This document shows, in pieces, positions 18,004 through 25,274 of a stretch of 26,414 nt of DNA. How positions within the stretch are numbered: the stretch's first letter is position 1; each line of letters opens with the position of its first letter. The notes beneath the pieces are model-generated. The model did not search any database, was not told the DNA's origin, and was given only the letters and a program-made list of their open reading frames with translations. Source of the DNA: Sphingomonadales bacterium UBA2683 (GTDB lineage: Bacteria > Pseudomonadota > Alphaproteobacteria > Sphingomonadales > Sphingomonadaceae); assembly GCA_002354635.1 (NCBI GenBank), contig DELZ01000003.1, positions 413,060 through 439,473 on the forward strand, given 5' to 3'. Both the position numbers and the translations under genes were made by a program.

Positions 18004-18309
18004 ATGCTCGAAGAAACGCTGCAGTCCAGTGGTTTATCTGCAAATAGTCAAAAGCTGCTGCTGGACTTGCGCGAGGAAACGAGCGTTGTTGAGTGCATGG
18101 ACAATGATGAAAGAATTGATGCGATCAAAGTGCGGGGCGCCCTGTTTGCGCTCATCACGGCACGGCTCGAAGATGCTCATGAAATTTCAGTAAAGTGCCA
18201 ATCTTCCAAAACTGATCAAGAGCTGATCTCACAGCTAACCAGCGATCTTGAAGCCAACCTCGAGGAAATCCGGATTTTGTTGAACGCGTCAGCGCTTGTT
18301 TCGAATTAA
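18004..18309 (+). CDS. hypothetical small helical protein
   Basis: This is a 101-residue acidic protein, probably all alpha-helical, with leucine-rich amphipathic stretches (ANSQKLLLDLREETSVVECM, ISQLTSDLEANLEEIRILLNAS). I recognise no family. Start ATG 18004 is the first usable start in an open frame that begins at 17938; no Shine-Dalgarno sequence precedes it, but a possible promoter lies at 17934-17961. It is divergent from the recombinase operon and sits upstream of the AAA ATPase, so it could be a small partner or regulator carried by the island. Base composition is lower in GC than in the core genes. It may also be non-coding. Confidence 0.55.
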   Translation: MLEETLQSSGLSANSQKLLLDLREETSVVECMDNDERIDAIKVRGALFALITARLEDAHEISVKCQSSKTDQELISQLTSDLEANLEEIRILLNASALVSN

Positions 18310-18563
18310 GAGAAGAGGAATCATAATCCGTTATTCAACGTCAGTTTTTCGGTGTTTGAGAATATGGGAAGTCCGCTGGGCCCGACCACGGGCATTCGAC
18401 GTAGATCGATCCATTCTGAAAGTGGTTGCTCGACGGCTCCTCCAGAAACGAGACTAGGTTTTTTCGATGAACTAAGCCTGATTCTCGCTACAGGCCGCGC
18501 ACTATGGCACTAACGGACGGACAATGATGTGTTGCCGCTCGACCAGTAAGACGAGCGTGGACC

Positions 18564-18592
18564 TTGACAACGGTCCAGCCGAGGTGTGAAAT
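18564..18592 (+). promoter_or_regulatory. candidate promoter giving a leaderless AAA ATPase mRNA
   Basis: TTGACA (18564-18569, a perfect -35) is followed after exactly 17 bases by TGAAAT (18587-18592, four of six -10 matches). Transcription from it would begin about seven bases later, essentially at ATG 18599, where no Shine-Dalgarno sequence exists. This is sequence inspection only. Confidence 0.35.
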
Positions 18593-18598
18593 CCGCCG

Positions 18599-20896
18599 AT
18601 GGGGATTATAACGAATATCAAGTCTCTGAAGGGTATGGGAATATACGCCGACCGAGATGCGCGTTCGCCCTCCCTGCAGTTCCGTCGCTACAACCTCGTC
18701 TACGGATTCAACGGGTCGGGGAAGAGCACACTGTCGCGCCTTTTCGCCAGCCTTCAGGTCGGCGCACTACACCCAAAGGTCCCCGAGGGCGGCACGTTCG
18801 AGGTGTCGCTGGACGACGGCTCGGCGTTCGGTTGCCCGACCAATCCCGTCGGGCTTGAGCAGCGCTTGCTGGTATTCAATTCGGACTACATCGAACAGAA
18901 CCTACAATGGGCAGTTGGGCGGGCTAACCCCGTTTTCTACATCGGCGCAGACCAAGCTGAAGCCGCCAACGAACTGACAAAGGTCGAGAGCGAGATCGTC
19001 AAGGCGAACACGAGGAATGATACCGCGGTCGCGAGCAAGAACGCAGCAGACAAGGCATTCGCCAATTTTAAAAGGGAACACGCAAAGTCGGTCGCGTCCC
19101 GCCTTCATCTAGGCAGCCGCAAGTACGAAGCGCCCGCGTTCGCCAAGGATTACGACTCCTGGAAAGACGACGAGCGGCCCCCACTCACCGACCTTGAGCT
19201 GAAGGCGGCCGAGGACACGCGCCGGATGGACGAACCGATGCCTCGCCTTGATCCTGTGTCGTTCGACAAGGCGACCATCGGGACGGCCTACCGCTTTATC
19301 GCCGAGGCTTGCGGCCAGTCGCTAGCGATGATAGCTCTCGACGAAGTGCAGCAGTACCCCGACATGCTGCTGTGGCTAAAGCATGGGCATGAATACCACG
19401 AAGCCCATGGAATCGCCGACTGCTATTACTGTGGCAATGCAATCTCCGCCGAGCGGCGAGCGCTTCTCGCCGCAGCCCTAGATGACGGGGTGGACCAGTT
19501 CGTCGCCCGACTGACAAAGACCTCCGATCGGCTGAGCGATCTAATCGAGACATCGACCCGGCTGAGCGGCCAGCTACCTGCTCCGGACGAGCTTGCAACT
19601 GAGCTGCGGACCGACTTCAAGGTTGTACGGGATGCCGTGTCGGAGGATGTGCGCCTACTAACGAAACAGCTCGGCAGCCTGCAGACTGTGCTCTCCGCAA
19701 AGCTAGAGCGTCCGGCGACGCCTGCAGACATGAAAGATGTCATCGCGGAACCGGACGTTCTCGCCACCGCAGAGAGACTTGCTGCAGGTGTGGCCGCCGT
19801 CAACGAGGCCGTCGCAGCTCACAACCAGGCAGTCACCGATTTCGCCAAGCATAGGGACGCAGCCGAGACCTCGATCCGGCGCCATTTCATCGCCGACTGC
19901 CGCGAGGACTATGCGAAGACGGCAAAGGAACTCGATGAGGCGGTAAGCAAGCTGAAGAATGAGACTGACGCCATAGCGGCGCTGAAAGACTCGGCACGCG
20001 AACTGCGCCAACTGATAAGGACACATGGCCCGGCCGCTGGCGTGATCAACAAGCTGATCGCGACATACCTCGGACACAGCGAGCTGACGATAGACCCGGT
20101 CGATGAGGGATATAAGCTTCTACGGCACGGCGCGCCCATCATGGGCGTCCCAAGCGAGGGCGAGAAGACCGCGATCGCGATCTCGTACTTCCTATCGTCG
20201 ATCGAGGCCGATAACCGGAAGTTGAAGGACGTGATCGTGGTTGTCGACGACCCGGTTTCGAGCCTCGACACGAAGGCGCTAAATTTCGCGTGTTCGCTCG
20301 TGCGGACCCGCCTCAATCAGGCGGGACAGGTCTTCGTCATGACACACAACCTCCAGTGCATGAACGAATTCCGGAAGTCCTGGAAGTCGAAAGCACGGCC
20401 GTCGGACGGGAGGGATCCTACAGCAACGTTCCTGTTCATCGACGTGGCGATACCCGGGGGACAGGTGCGTCGGTCATCCACGATCGTGGAGATGTCCAAA
20501 CTCCTGCGCGAGTACGATTCCGAGTACCACTTCCTTTTCAGCCATGTCCTGCGGTTTGCTGAACAGGCCGACGCATACGACGATCATGGATACATGATTC
20601 CGAACGTTCTCCGTCGGGTGCTGGACGTCTTTCTCGCTTTCAAATGTCCAGGTGGGTCAGGCCTTTCCAACCAGCTCGACAAGCTATGCGCCGACTATCC
20701 CTATCTCGATCGCGACAGACTTGCGGCACTGGAACGGCTCGCCCAGGTGGAGTCCCATTCAGACAACCTCGATGACCTTCTATCCTTCTCGTCGATGACG
20801 CTTGAGGAAACGCGCACCGCCGCTGGCGCACTGCTCGCGATGATGGAACACGTTGACAAAGAGCATCTTGCAAATCTGAAGCGTCTTTGCCGCTGA
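18599..20896 (+). CDS. AAA_13-type (PrrC/RloC-like) ABC-fold ATPase, candidate conflict effector
   Basis: This 765-residue protein has the layout of AAA_13 ATPases, the group that includes the anticodon nucleases PrrC and RloC. Visible elements are Walker A GFNGSGKST at 36-44, a long helical middle with a Cys pair C275-x2-C278 after a GHEYHE motif, the ABC signature SEGEK at 519-523, Walker B VIVVVDDPVSSLD at 545-557 and the switch histidine H583 in VMTHN. The C-terminal 130 residues contain IPNVLRRVLDVF and QVESHSDN. R672-x3-D676 with H720 resembles the R-x3-E...H active site of anticodon nucleases, with Asp in place of Glu. ATG 18599 has no Shine-Dalgarno sequence. It lies in the island next to the HD/Hsp90-like gene. 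An RNase role is inference; it may act in another AAA_13 role. Confidence 0.85.
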   Translation: MGIITNIKSLKGMGIYADRDARSPSLQFRRYNLVYGFNGSGKSTLSRLFASLQVGALHPKVPEGGTFEVSLDDGSAFGCPTNPVGLEQRLLVFNSDYIEQNLQWAVGRANPVFYIGADQAEAANELTKVESEIVKANTRNDTAVASKNAADKAFANFKREHAKSVASRLHLGSRKYEAPAFAKDYDSWKDDERPPLTDLELKAAEDTRRMDEPMPRLDPVSFDKATIGTAYRFIAEACGQSLAMIALDEVQQYPDMLLWLKHGHEYHEAHGIADCYYCGNAISAERRALLAAALDDGVDQFVARLTKTSDRLSDLIETSTRLSGQLPAPDELATELRTDFKVVRDAVSEDVRLLTKQLGSLQTVLSAKLERPATPADMKDVIAEPDVLATAERLAAGVAAVNEAVAAHNQAVTDFAKHRDAAETSIRRHFIADCREDYAKTAKELDEAVSKLKNETDAIAALKDSARELRQLIRTHGPAAGVINKLIATYLGHSELTIDPVDEGYKLLRHGAPIMGVPSEGEKTAIAISYFLSSIEADNRKLKDVIVVVDDPVSSLDTKALNFACSLVRTRLNQAGQVFVMTHNLQCMNEFRKSWKSKARPSDGRDPTATFLFIDVAIPGGQVRRSSTIVEMSKLLREYDSEYHFLFSHVLRFAEQADAYDDHGYMIPNVLRRVLDVFLAFKCPGGSGLSNQLDKLCADYPYLDRDRLAALERLAQVESHSDNLDDLLSFSSMTLEETRTAAGALLAMMEHVDKEHLANLKRLCR

Positions 20897-21294
20897 CCCG
20901 AGGCGATCATAGTGTCCGCGGCCGACGAATTTATTGTAGTGCGGGATGCACGGATGGACGAGTGAAATTTGCAACGAAATACATCGCTGTCATTGACGAT
21001 TTAAGTCCCGACAGAGGCTACCAGAAATGTAATCGCGTTATGACAGTTTTCATAAGGGTTTGCACCAAATGCTGCCCGGTCGCAAACGGCGCAATTGCTG
21101 TCGGTCTGCAATGCGCGTGAGGTCGGTTATTCAGCCACGCCAACGCCAAATCCAAAAGCAAACTTGGATTTTTACACGGAAACAGCGCCTGCGAATGTCG
21201 GCAAGCTAAAGGGGAGTAGAGTCGGGCTCCATCCTCATTAGTGCAGCCATTATTTTGTTGCAGCCCTGAATAAGCTGCTATTTAAGAAGATATT
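20897..21294. other. 398-base intergenic stretch between the two cargo genes
   Basis: I see no convincing gene here. A 77-codon frame beginning inside the 3' end of the ATPase gene (20887-21120) has no family likeness and no ribosome site. The stretch holds a terminator-like hairpin at 21148-21173 and, just before the next gene, AT-rich sequence that probably includes its promoter (TTGTTG at 21255-21260 and TATTTA at 21279-21284, 18 bases apart, weak). A small RNA between the genes is possible but unsupported. Confidence 0.5.
21148..21173 (+). terminator. terminator-like hairpin between the ATPase and HD/Hsp90-like genes
   Basis: AAATCCAA (21148-21155) and TTGGATTT (21164-21171) form a perfect 8-bp stem with an 8-base loop, and the T run reaches 21173 (five T). 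The stem is AT-rich, so the terminator would be weak. It lies about 250 bases after the ATPase stop. Confidence 0.45.
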
Positions 21295-23865
21295 ATGGCA
21301 TTTGAAGAAACAACTTTGTGGAAGGCAGCATTCGAAGATGCCCGTGCCGACGCCACTCCAGAAGAGCAGAGGCACCTTGCTTGCTGCTATAAGGCAATGC
21401 GCACGCGCGCTAGCGCGCTTGTCGCCAAGATCGCTGGCGACTTACCCCACATGACCGTTCACGACGTGACTCATTTGGATGCGCTGTGGGAGATGGCATC
21501 CATCGCCTCAGGCGGGAACTTCGACCTTAACCCAGCCGAGGCATTTGTGTTCGGTGGCGCGGTGCTTCTACACGATTCCGCAATGACGATCGCTGCTTTC
21601 CCTGGCGGAGTAGCTGAGCTGCGCGAGCAGACCGAATGGCGCGATCTCCATTCGCGGTATATGGCTTCCGTTTCTGCTAGCGACGTCGCCGCGGTCAAGG
21701 AAGCTGAAAATCGTACCACAGCGGATGCGCTGCGATTGCTTCACGCCAAGCAGGCTGAGAACCTGCCGATGATCTCTTGGATGGGCCCGCAGAAGCAGCC
21801 GATGTTCATCATCGAAGATCAGCAGGTTCGTAACTTCTACGGCCCGAAGATTGGCAAGGTTGGCTACAGCCACTGGTGGAATATTGCGAGAGTCGAAGAG
21901 GAGTTGTCCGGGACGCTCGGTGCTCTGCCGAATGTCACCAATTGCACTGTCGATTTGCTGAAGGTTGCCTGCCTGCTCCGCGTGGCCGATGCAATGCACC
22001 TTGACCAACGGCGAGCACCGGCATTCGAATTCGCGCTCGCTCAGCCCAGCGGGGTATCGGCAAACCACTGGAAGTTTCAAGAGCGAATGGCAAAGCCGTA
22101 CGTTCATGCCGACGCGCTAGTCTACACCGCACAGCCGCCTTTCGATGCCGACGCGGCAGATACGTGGTGGACTGCGTTCGACGCGCTGCAAATGGTCGAT
22201 CGCGAACTCCGTGACGTTGACCGGGTTCTTCGCGACCACCAGAAGAGACCGCTCGTGGTTCGACGGGTGGAGGGAGCACATTCGCCGACCGACCTTGCCC
22301 GAACCGTTGAAACGGTCGGCTGGACACCAGTCGACAGCACCGTCCGGGTCAGCGACGTTCCCAAAATAGTCGCGACTCTCGGGGGCAGCAAGCTCTACGG
22401 CGACAGTGCTGCTGCGCCCATTCGAGAACTGATCCAAAACGGCCTAGATGCTATCACTGCCCGACGACGGCTGCAGGGTCGTCCACCCAAATGGGGTGAA
22501 CTCCATGTCATGTTGCAAAAGCGCGAAGATGAGTTCTGGCTCTGCTTCGAGGACAATGGCGTTGGCATGTCGCATACCGTGCTTACAGGTCCGCTAATCG
22601 ACTTTGGAAATTCATTTTGGAAATCGTCACTCGCGATCCAGGAATTTCCCGGCCTAGCTGCTGCGGGCATGAAATCCCGGGGTAAGTACGGGATCGGATT
22701 CTTTTCAATTTTCATGCTTGGCGATCAAGTTAGGGTCATTACCCGTCGCTTCGATCGCGACACACAATCCGCGCGCGTATTAGAGTTTCTTCACGGCCTC
22801 GGCTCGCGACCAAATCTGCGAAATGCCGAGGCTAGTGAGGTTCCGATCGACGGAGGTACACGAGTGGAGGTCAGACTCAAGATCAATCCGTTCGAGCCCG
22901 ACGGCCTCCTGTATCGCGAAGATTTGTTTGACCAGAAGAAGCTGGTGAAGCTAGGAGCAGTAATTGCTGCGATCGCACCCGCTTGCGATGTGACAATCTC
23001 GGTTAGTCAGGACGACGCAGCTCAAAGCAAGACCACCGCAGGCGATTGGCTCGAAATCAACTCTACTGCACTCTTGGACCGTATCAAGGGCGACGACGTC
23101 GACGATTTCGACGATGGGAGCCCCGCTCCCACCACGAAACCATGGGAACAGCTCACCGAGCTTCGTGATGAAGATGGCAAACTCTACGGTCGCGCACGTA
23201 TCGACGCAGCTAACTATTGGTCGACGTCCGGTTTGCTAACCGTTGATGGTCTTGCCGCGAGCAAGATTGGCCTCATCGCTGGCATCTTGATCGGCGTGGA
23301 GACCACCGCATCGCGCAATTCCGCAAGTCCGATCATCCCGGCGCCGGTGCTCGCATCCTGGTCGTCGGAGCAAGCGATTATAATCGGTGCCGCCGAAATA
23401 CCCGATGCGGAAAAGGCACGAGCGGCGTCCATAGTTATGGGATGCGGCGGTGACGTCGCGGAACTGCCGGTCGTCTGGTGGCAAGAAGAATGGATGACCG
23501 CTTCGCGATTTGTTGACACCGTCACGCCCCTCGAGCGGCTGGAAGTCTATGAGGGCTCGATCAGTCACGAAGACGACGATGACGTCACCAAGCGCGAGTT
23601 CGAATCTTCCTTTAAAGCTAATGCTAAGATCGCACAGACCGACGACAGTTACGATCGTCCGCGCGACAATAAATGGATCTCCACTGTCACTCGGGGAAAC
23701 GGTTCGATCCCAATGGAGGTGATAGAAGCTCTGCTCTGTGAAACTTGGGGTCAAATCGACTGCGAGGAGGACACTTTGGTCGTAGGCGAAGCCAACGGTA
23801 CAGAAATCTATCGCACGGTCGCAATCTACACGCGGAGATCTGAAGAGGATGAGGACGCGAACTAG
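21295..23865 (+). CDS. HD-domain plus Hsp90/GHKL-like ATPase fusion protein, candidate conflict system component
   Basis: This is an 856-residue two-domain protein. The N-terminal part (about 40-260) is HD phosphohydrolase-like: HDVTH (H56, H60), LLHDSAM (H93-D94) and LLRVADAMHLDQRR (D232), so all metal-binding positions expected of an HD domain seem present. After a linker comes an Hsp90-type Bergerat-fold ATPase domain (about 350-620): N box E378-x3-N382 with D385 (RELIQNGLDA), G1 box DNGVGM at 420-425, and G2 box GKYGIGF at 463-469. The C-terminal 250 residues are acidic and unrecognised. ATG 21295 has only a weak AAGAAG upstream. HD plus Hsp90-like architectures occur in bacterial conflict genes (recalled, not checked). 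Partners and substrate are unknown. Confidence 0.85.
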   Translation: MAFEETTLWKAAFEDARADATPEEQRHLACCYKAMRTRASALVAKIAGDLPHMTVHDVTHLDALWEMASIASGGNFDLNPAEAFVFGGAVLLHDSAMTIAAFPGGVAELREQTEWRDLHSRYMASVSASDVAAVKEAENRTTADALRLLHAKQAENLPMISWMGPQKQPMFIIEDQQVRNFYGPKIGKVGYSHWWNIARVEEELSGTLGALPNVTNCTVDLLKVACLLRVADAMHLDQRRAPAFEFALAQPSGVSANHWKFQERMAKPYVHADALVYTAQPPFDADAADTWWTAFDALQMVDRELRDVDRVLRDHQKRPLVVRRVEGAHSPTDLARTVETVGWTPVDSTVRVSDVPKIVATLGGSKLYGDSAAAPIRELIQNGLDAITARRRLQGRPPKWGELHVMLQKREDEFWLCFEDNGVGMSHTVLTGPLIDFGNSFWKSSLAIQEFPGLAAAGMKSRGKYGIGFFSIFMLGDQVRVITRRFDRDTQSARVLEFLHGLGSRPNLRNAEASEVPIDGGTRVEVRLKINPFEPDGLLYREDLFDQKKLVKLGAVIAAIAPACDVTISVSQDDAAQSKTTAGDWLEINSTALLDRIKGDDVDDFDDGSPAPTTKPWEQLTELRDEDGKLYGRARIDAANYWSTSGLLTVDGLAASKIGLIAGILIGVETTASRNSASPIIPAPVLASWSSEQAIIIGAAEIPDAEKARAASIVMGCGGDVAELPVVWWQEEWMTASRFVDTVTPLERLEVYEGSISHEDDDDVTKREFESSFKANAKIAQTDDSYDRPRDNKWISTVTRGNGSIPMEVIEALLCETWGQIDCEEDTLVVGEANGTEIYRTVAIYTRRSEEDEDAN

Positions 23866-23929
23866 TGACAGCCTCTCGCCGTCACTCGGAATAGCTTTAA
23901 GACAACGGGCTACCGCGTCCGATTTCCCG

Positions 23930-23953
23930 ACCTTTCGTGCTCTGCCGAAAGGT
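23930..23953. terminator. hairpin after the HD/Hsp90-like gene
   Basis: ACCTTTCG (23930-23937) pairs with CGAAAGGT (23946-23953) around an 8-base loop; the stem can be extended by a G-U and a C-G pair. It lies 65 bases past the stop and lacks a T tract, so it may be a transcript-end structure rather than a true intrinsic terminator. Confidence 0.4.
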
Positions 23954-24092
23954 TGATAATTAGCCAGTATGTTAAAGGGCACGACGCTCGGTCGCACTGG
24001 CCGAGTGGCAAAATCTCCCCGCCTGACGTAACCTCGATCTGACTTTTGGTGCGCCAATCGGAGACGAGTTGCTGTTAGATTGACAGCACCCC

Positions 24093-24108
24093 TCTGCCAG
24101 ATGGCAGA
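24093..24108. repeat. perfect 7-bp inverted repeat
   Basis: TCTGCCA (24093-24099) and TGGCAGA (24102-24108) flank a 2-base centre. It lies in the convergent gap just beyond the 3' end of the minus-strand gene at 24132. It could be a binding site; its loop is too short for a good RNA hairpin. Confidence 0.4.
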
Positions 24109-24131
24109 CCGGCAAATCGCCTTTCTTCCTC

Positions 24132-24914
24132 CTAATTGGCAACCACGGCCCATTCGTCGCCGAAACGCGCCCAATAGACACCCCCTGGCCAGGAGAAGCT
24201 TCCGTCCTCGGTTTTTCCCGATACGGAAATCGGCGGCTGACCGTCCGGCCCGAATATTTGATAGACGCGCCCGCCCATAACCGGCGTTACGGTAAGCGCT
24301 TTCTCAACAACCGCTGGGTGGCTGGTCAGAATAGACCGCAGATAGGATGTTATCCCCTCGGTGCTGCCCATGCGCCGGCCAAATTCTTCGATCATCGGAC
24401 CATGCATGTGCAATATGGCCTCGACGTCACCCGCCCGCGCAGCGTCCTGCAGTTTCTCCACCGCATCCAGCAGACCTTCGTCACCGGCAATATCGGCCTT
24501 GAGATAGGTATCTTCCAGCGGCCCGAGATGTTCGAAGCTCAACTGCTTGGAAGACGGAGAGGTAAAGGTCACGGTGTCGACGATATGGTCGTCTTCATAA
24601 CTGCCCTTGCACCGCGCAAAAATTGTAAATTCCGCTGCGGTTCCGTCATAATCGGTTTTCACGATATTCTTGCCGGGAACGAGCCATTCGGTGAGTCGAT
24701 ATTCATAGGAAGACTGGCTCACCGATCCGTTCGTTGAAGACAGTTTGACGCCTCCATCCTTGAGAGCGACATCGTTCAGGGTGGCGCGGTAGCTTCCCGA
24801 TTCCATCTTGACCCGTACGCCGTGAAAAAGCTCGCAGGCAGAAGCCGCTTCGGGCATCGCCGCGATAAGTGCAATCGTTATTGCGATGCCGGTTTTATGG
24901 GTGCGTCTCATCAT
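24132..24914 (-). CDS. secreted hypothetical protein
   Basis: This is a 260-residue protein with a clear Sec signal peptide: MMRRTHK, a hydrophobic core (TGIAITIALIAAM) and a likely cleavage after AASA near residue 26. The following cysteine is not preceded by a good lipobox. The mature part has a beta-rich N-terminal half (SGSYRATLNDVALKDGGVKLSS) and a C-terminal half. There, AARAGDVEAILHMHGPMIEEF and the closing GVYWARFGDEWAVVAN loosely recall NTF2-like folds. I do not recognise a named family. A GAGGA element lies about eight bases before ATG 24914. Codon use is host-like, so it probably marks the return to core sequence. It is likely periplasmic, function unknown. Confidence 0.82.
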   Translation of the reverse strand: MMRRTHKTGIAITIALIAAMPEAASACELFHGVRVKMESGSYRATLNDVALKDGGVKLSSTNGSVSQSSYEYRLTEWLVPGKNIVKTDYDGTAAEFTIFARCKGSYEDDHIVDTVTFTSPSSKQLSFEHLGPLEDTYLKADIAGDEGLLDAVEKLQDAARAGDVEAILHMHGPMIEEFGRRMGSTEGITSYLRSILTSHPAVVEKALTVTPVMGGRVYQIFGPDGQPPISVSGKTEDGSFSWPGGVYWARFGDEWAVVAN

Positions 24915-25274
24915 TCTTTCGTCCTCGTGCTGGTTCCTCTGCGAGCGCCCTAGCGCTTTTGCGGGGCCGGGATGTGAGAGAGGTCACTTTGCGGCGCGTG
25001 CCCGAAAATTCGTAAGCGCTGAATTTTAGTGGCTCAACTTAGGAGCAAACCCACCAGCTTATAGCTGGTAGAAAGCTTCAGCCGTTTTTTGTTTTCTCAG
25101 CACTATCGGACTTGCTCATCCAGACCATTTAGCAGCGCCTCGACTGATCAGCCACTTTGCTGTGACAGCATCCAAAAGGCGGAAGACATGACGGCACGCG
25201 AAAACTTCACATCAATATCAAATATACCCTTGTTCGAAGAGCGCCGTCCAGACATGACAATGCCCAGTGCCCGC
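24915..25274. other. 360-base intergenic stretch
   Basis: It holds the upstream region of the minus-strand secreted-protein gene, a small perfect hairpin at 25053-25069, and a T run at 25085-25090. A 35-codon frame from ATG 25188 runs into the 3' end of the Rieske gene and ends at 25295; it has no recognisable likeness and only a weak GGAAG before it. I see no RNA gene here. Confidence 0.5.
25053..25069. repeat. perfect inverted repeat 7-3-7
   Basis: ACCAGCT (25053-25059) and AGCTGGT (25063-25069) with a TAT loop. A T6 run follows only 15 bases later, so it is not a standard terminator. It could be an operator or the end structure of a transcript. Confidence 0.4.

Larger units (their letters stand above)
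15386..23950. mobile_element. probable genomic island beside tRNA-Thr (borders approximate)
   Basis: Between the tRNA-Thr gene and the host-like secreted-protein gene at 24132 lie a large serine recombinase with its usual DUF2924/DUF3489 companions, an unknown small ORF, and two large conflict-type genes. No core metabolic gene is present in this stretch. I compared 15386-15591 with 23866-24131 by eye and found no repeated tRNA 3' end and no obvious direct repeat, so the attachment sites are not identified and the right border is a guess. Serine recombinases usually leave only very short core repeats, so this absence does not exclude integration. The block may also be a composite of more than one acquisition. 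Confidence 0.5.

Noticed and set aside
20887..21120. A 77-codon plus-strand ORF after the AAA ATPase.
   Set aside because: It begins inside the ATPase gene in another frame, has no ribosome site and no recognisable sequence pattern.
20897..21294. A retron-like or CRISPR-like RNA in the gap between the cargo genes.
   Set aside because: There is no reverse transcriptase, no repeat-spacer pattern and no long structured inverted repeat pair; only one short hairpin is visible.
23236..24174. A 312-codon minus-strand frame opposite the end of the HD/Hsp90-like gene.
   Set aside because: Low-complexity translation, antisense to a clear coding region and overlapping the end of the secreted-protein gene in another frame.
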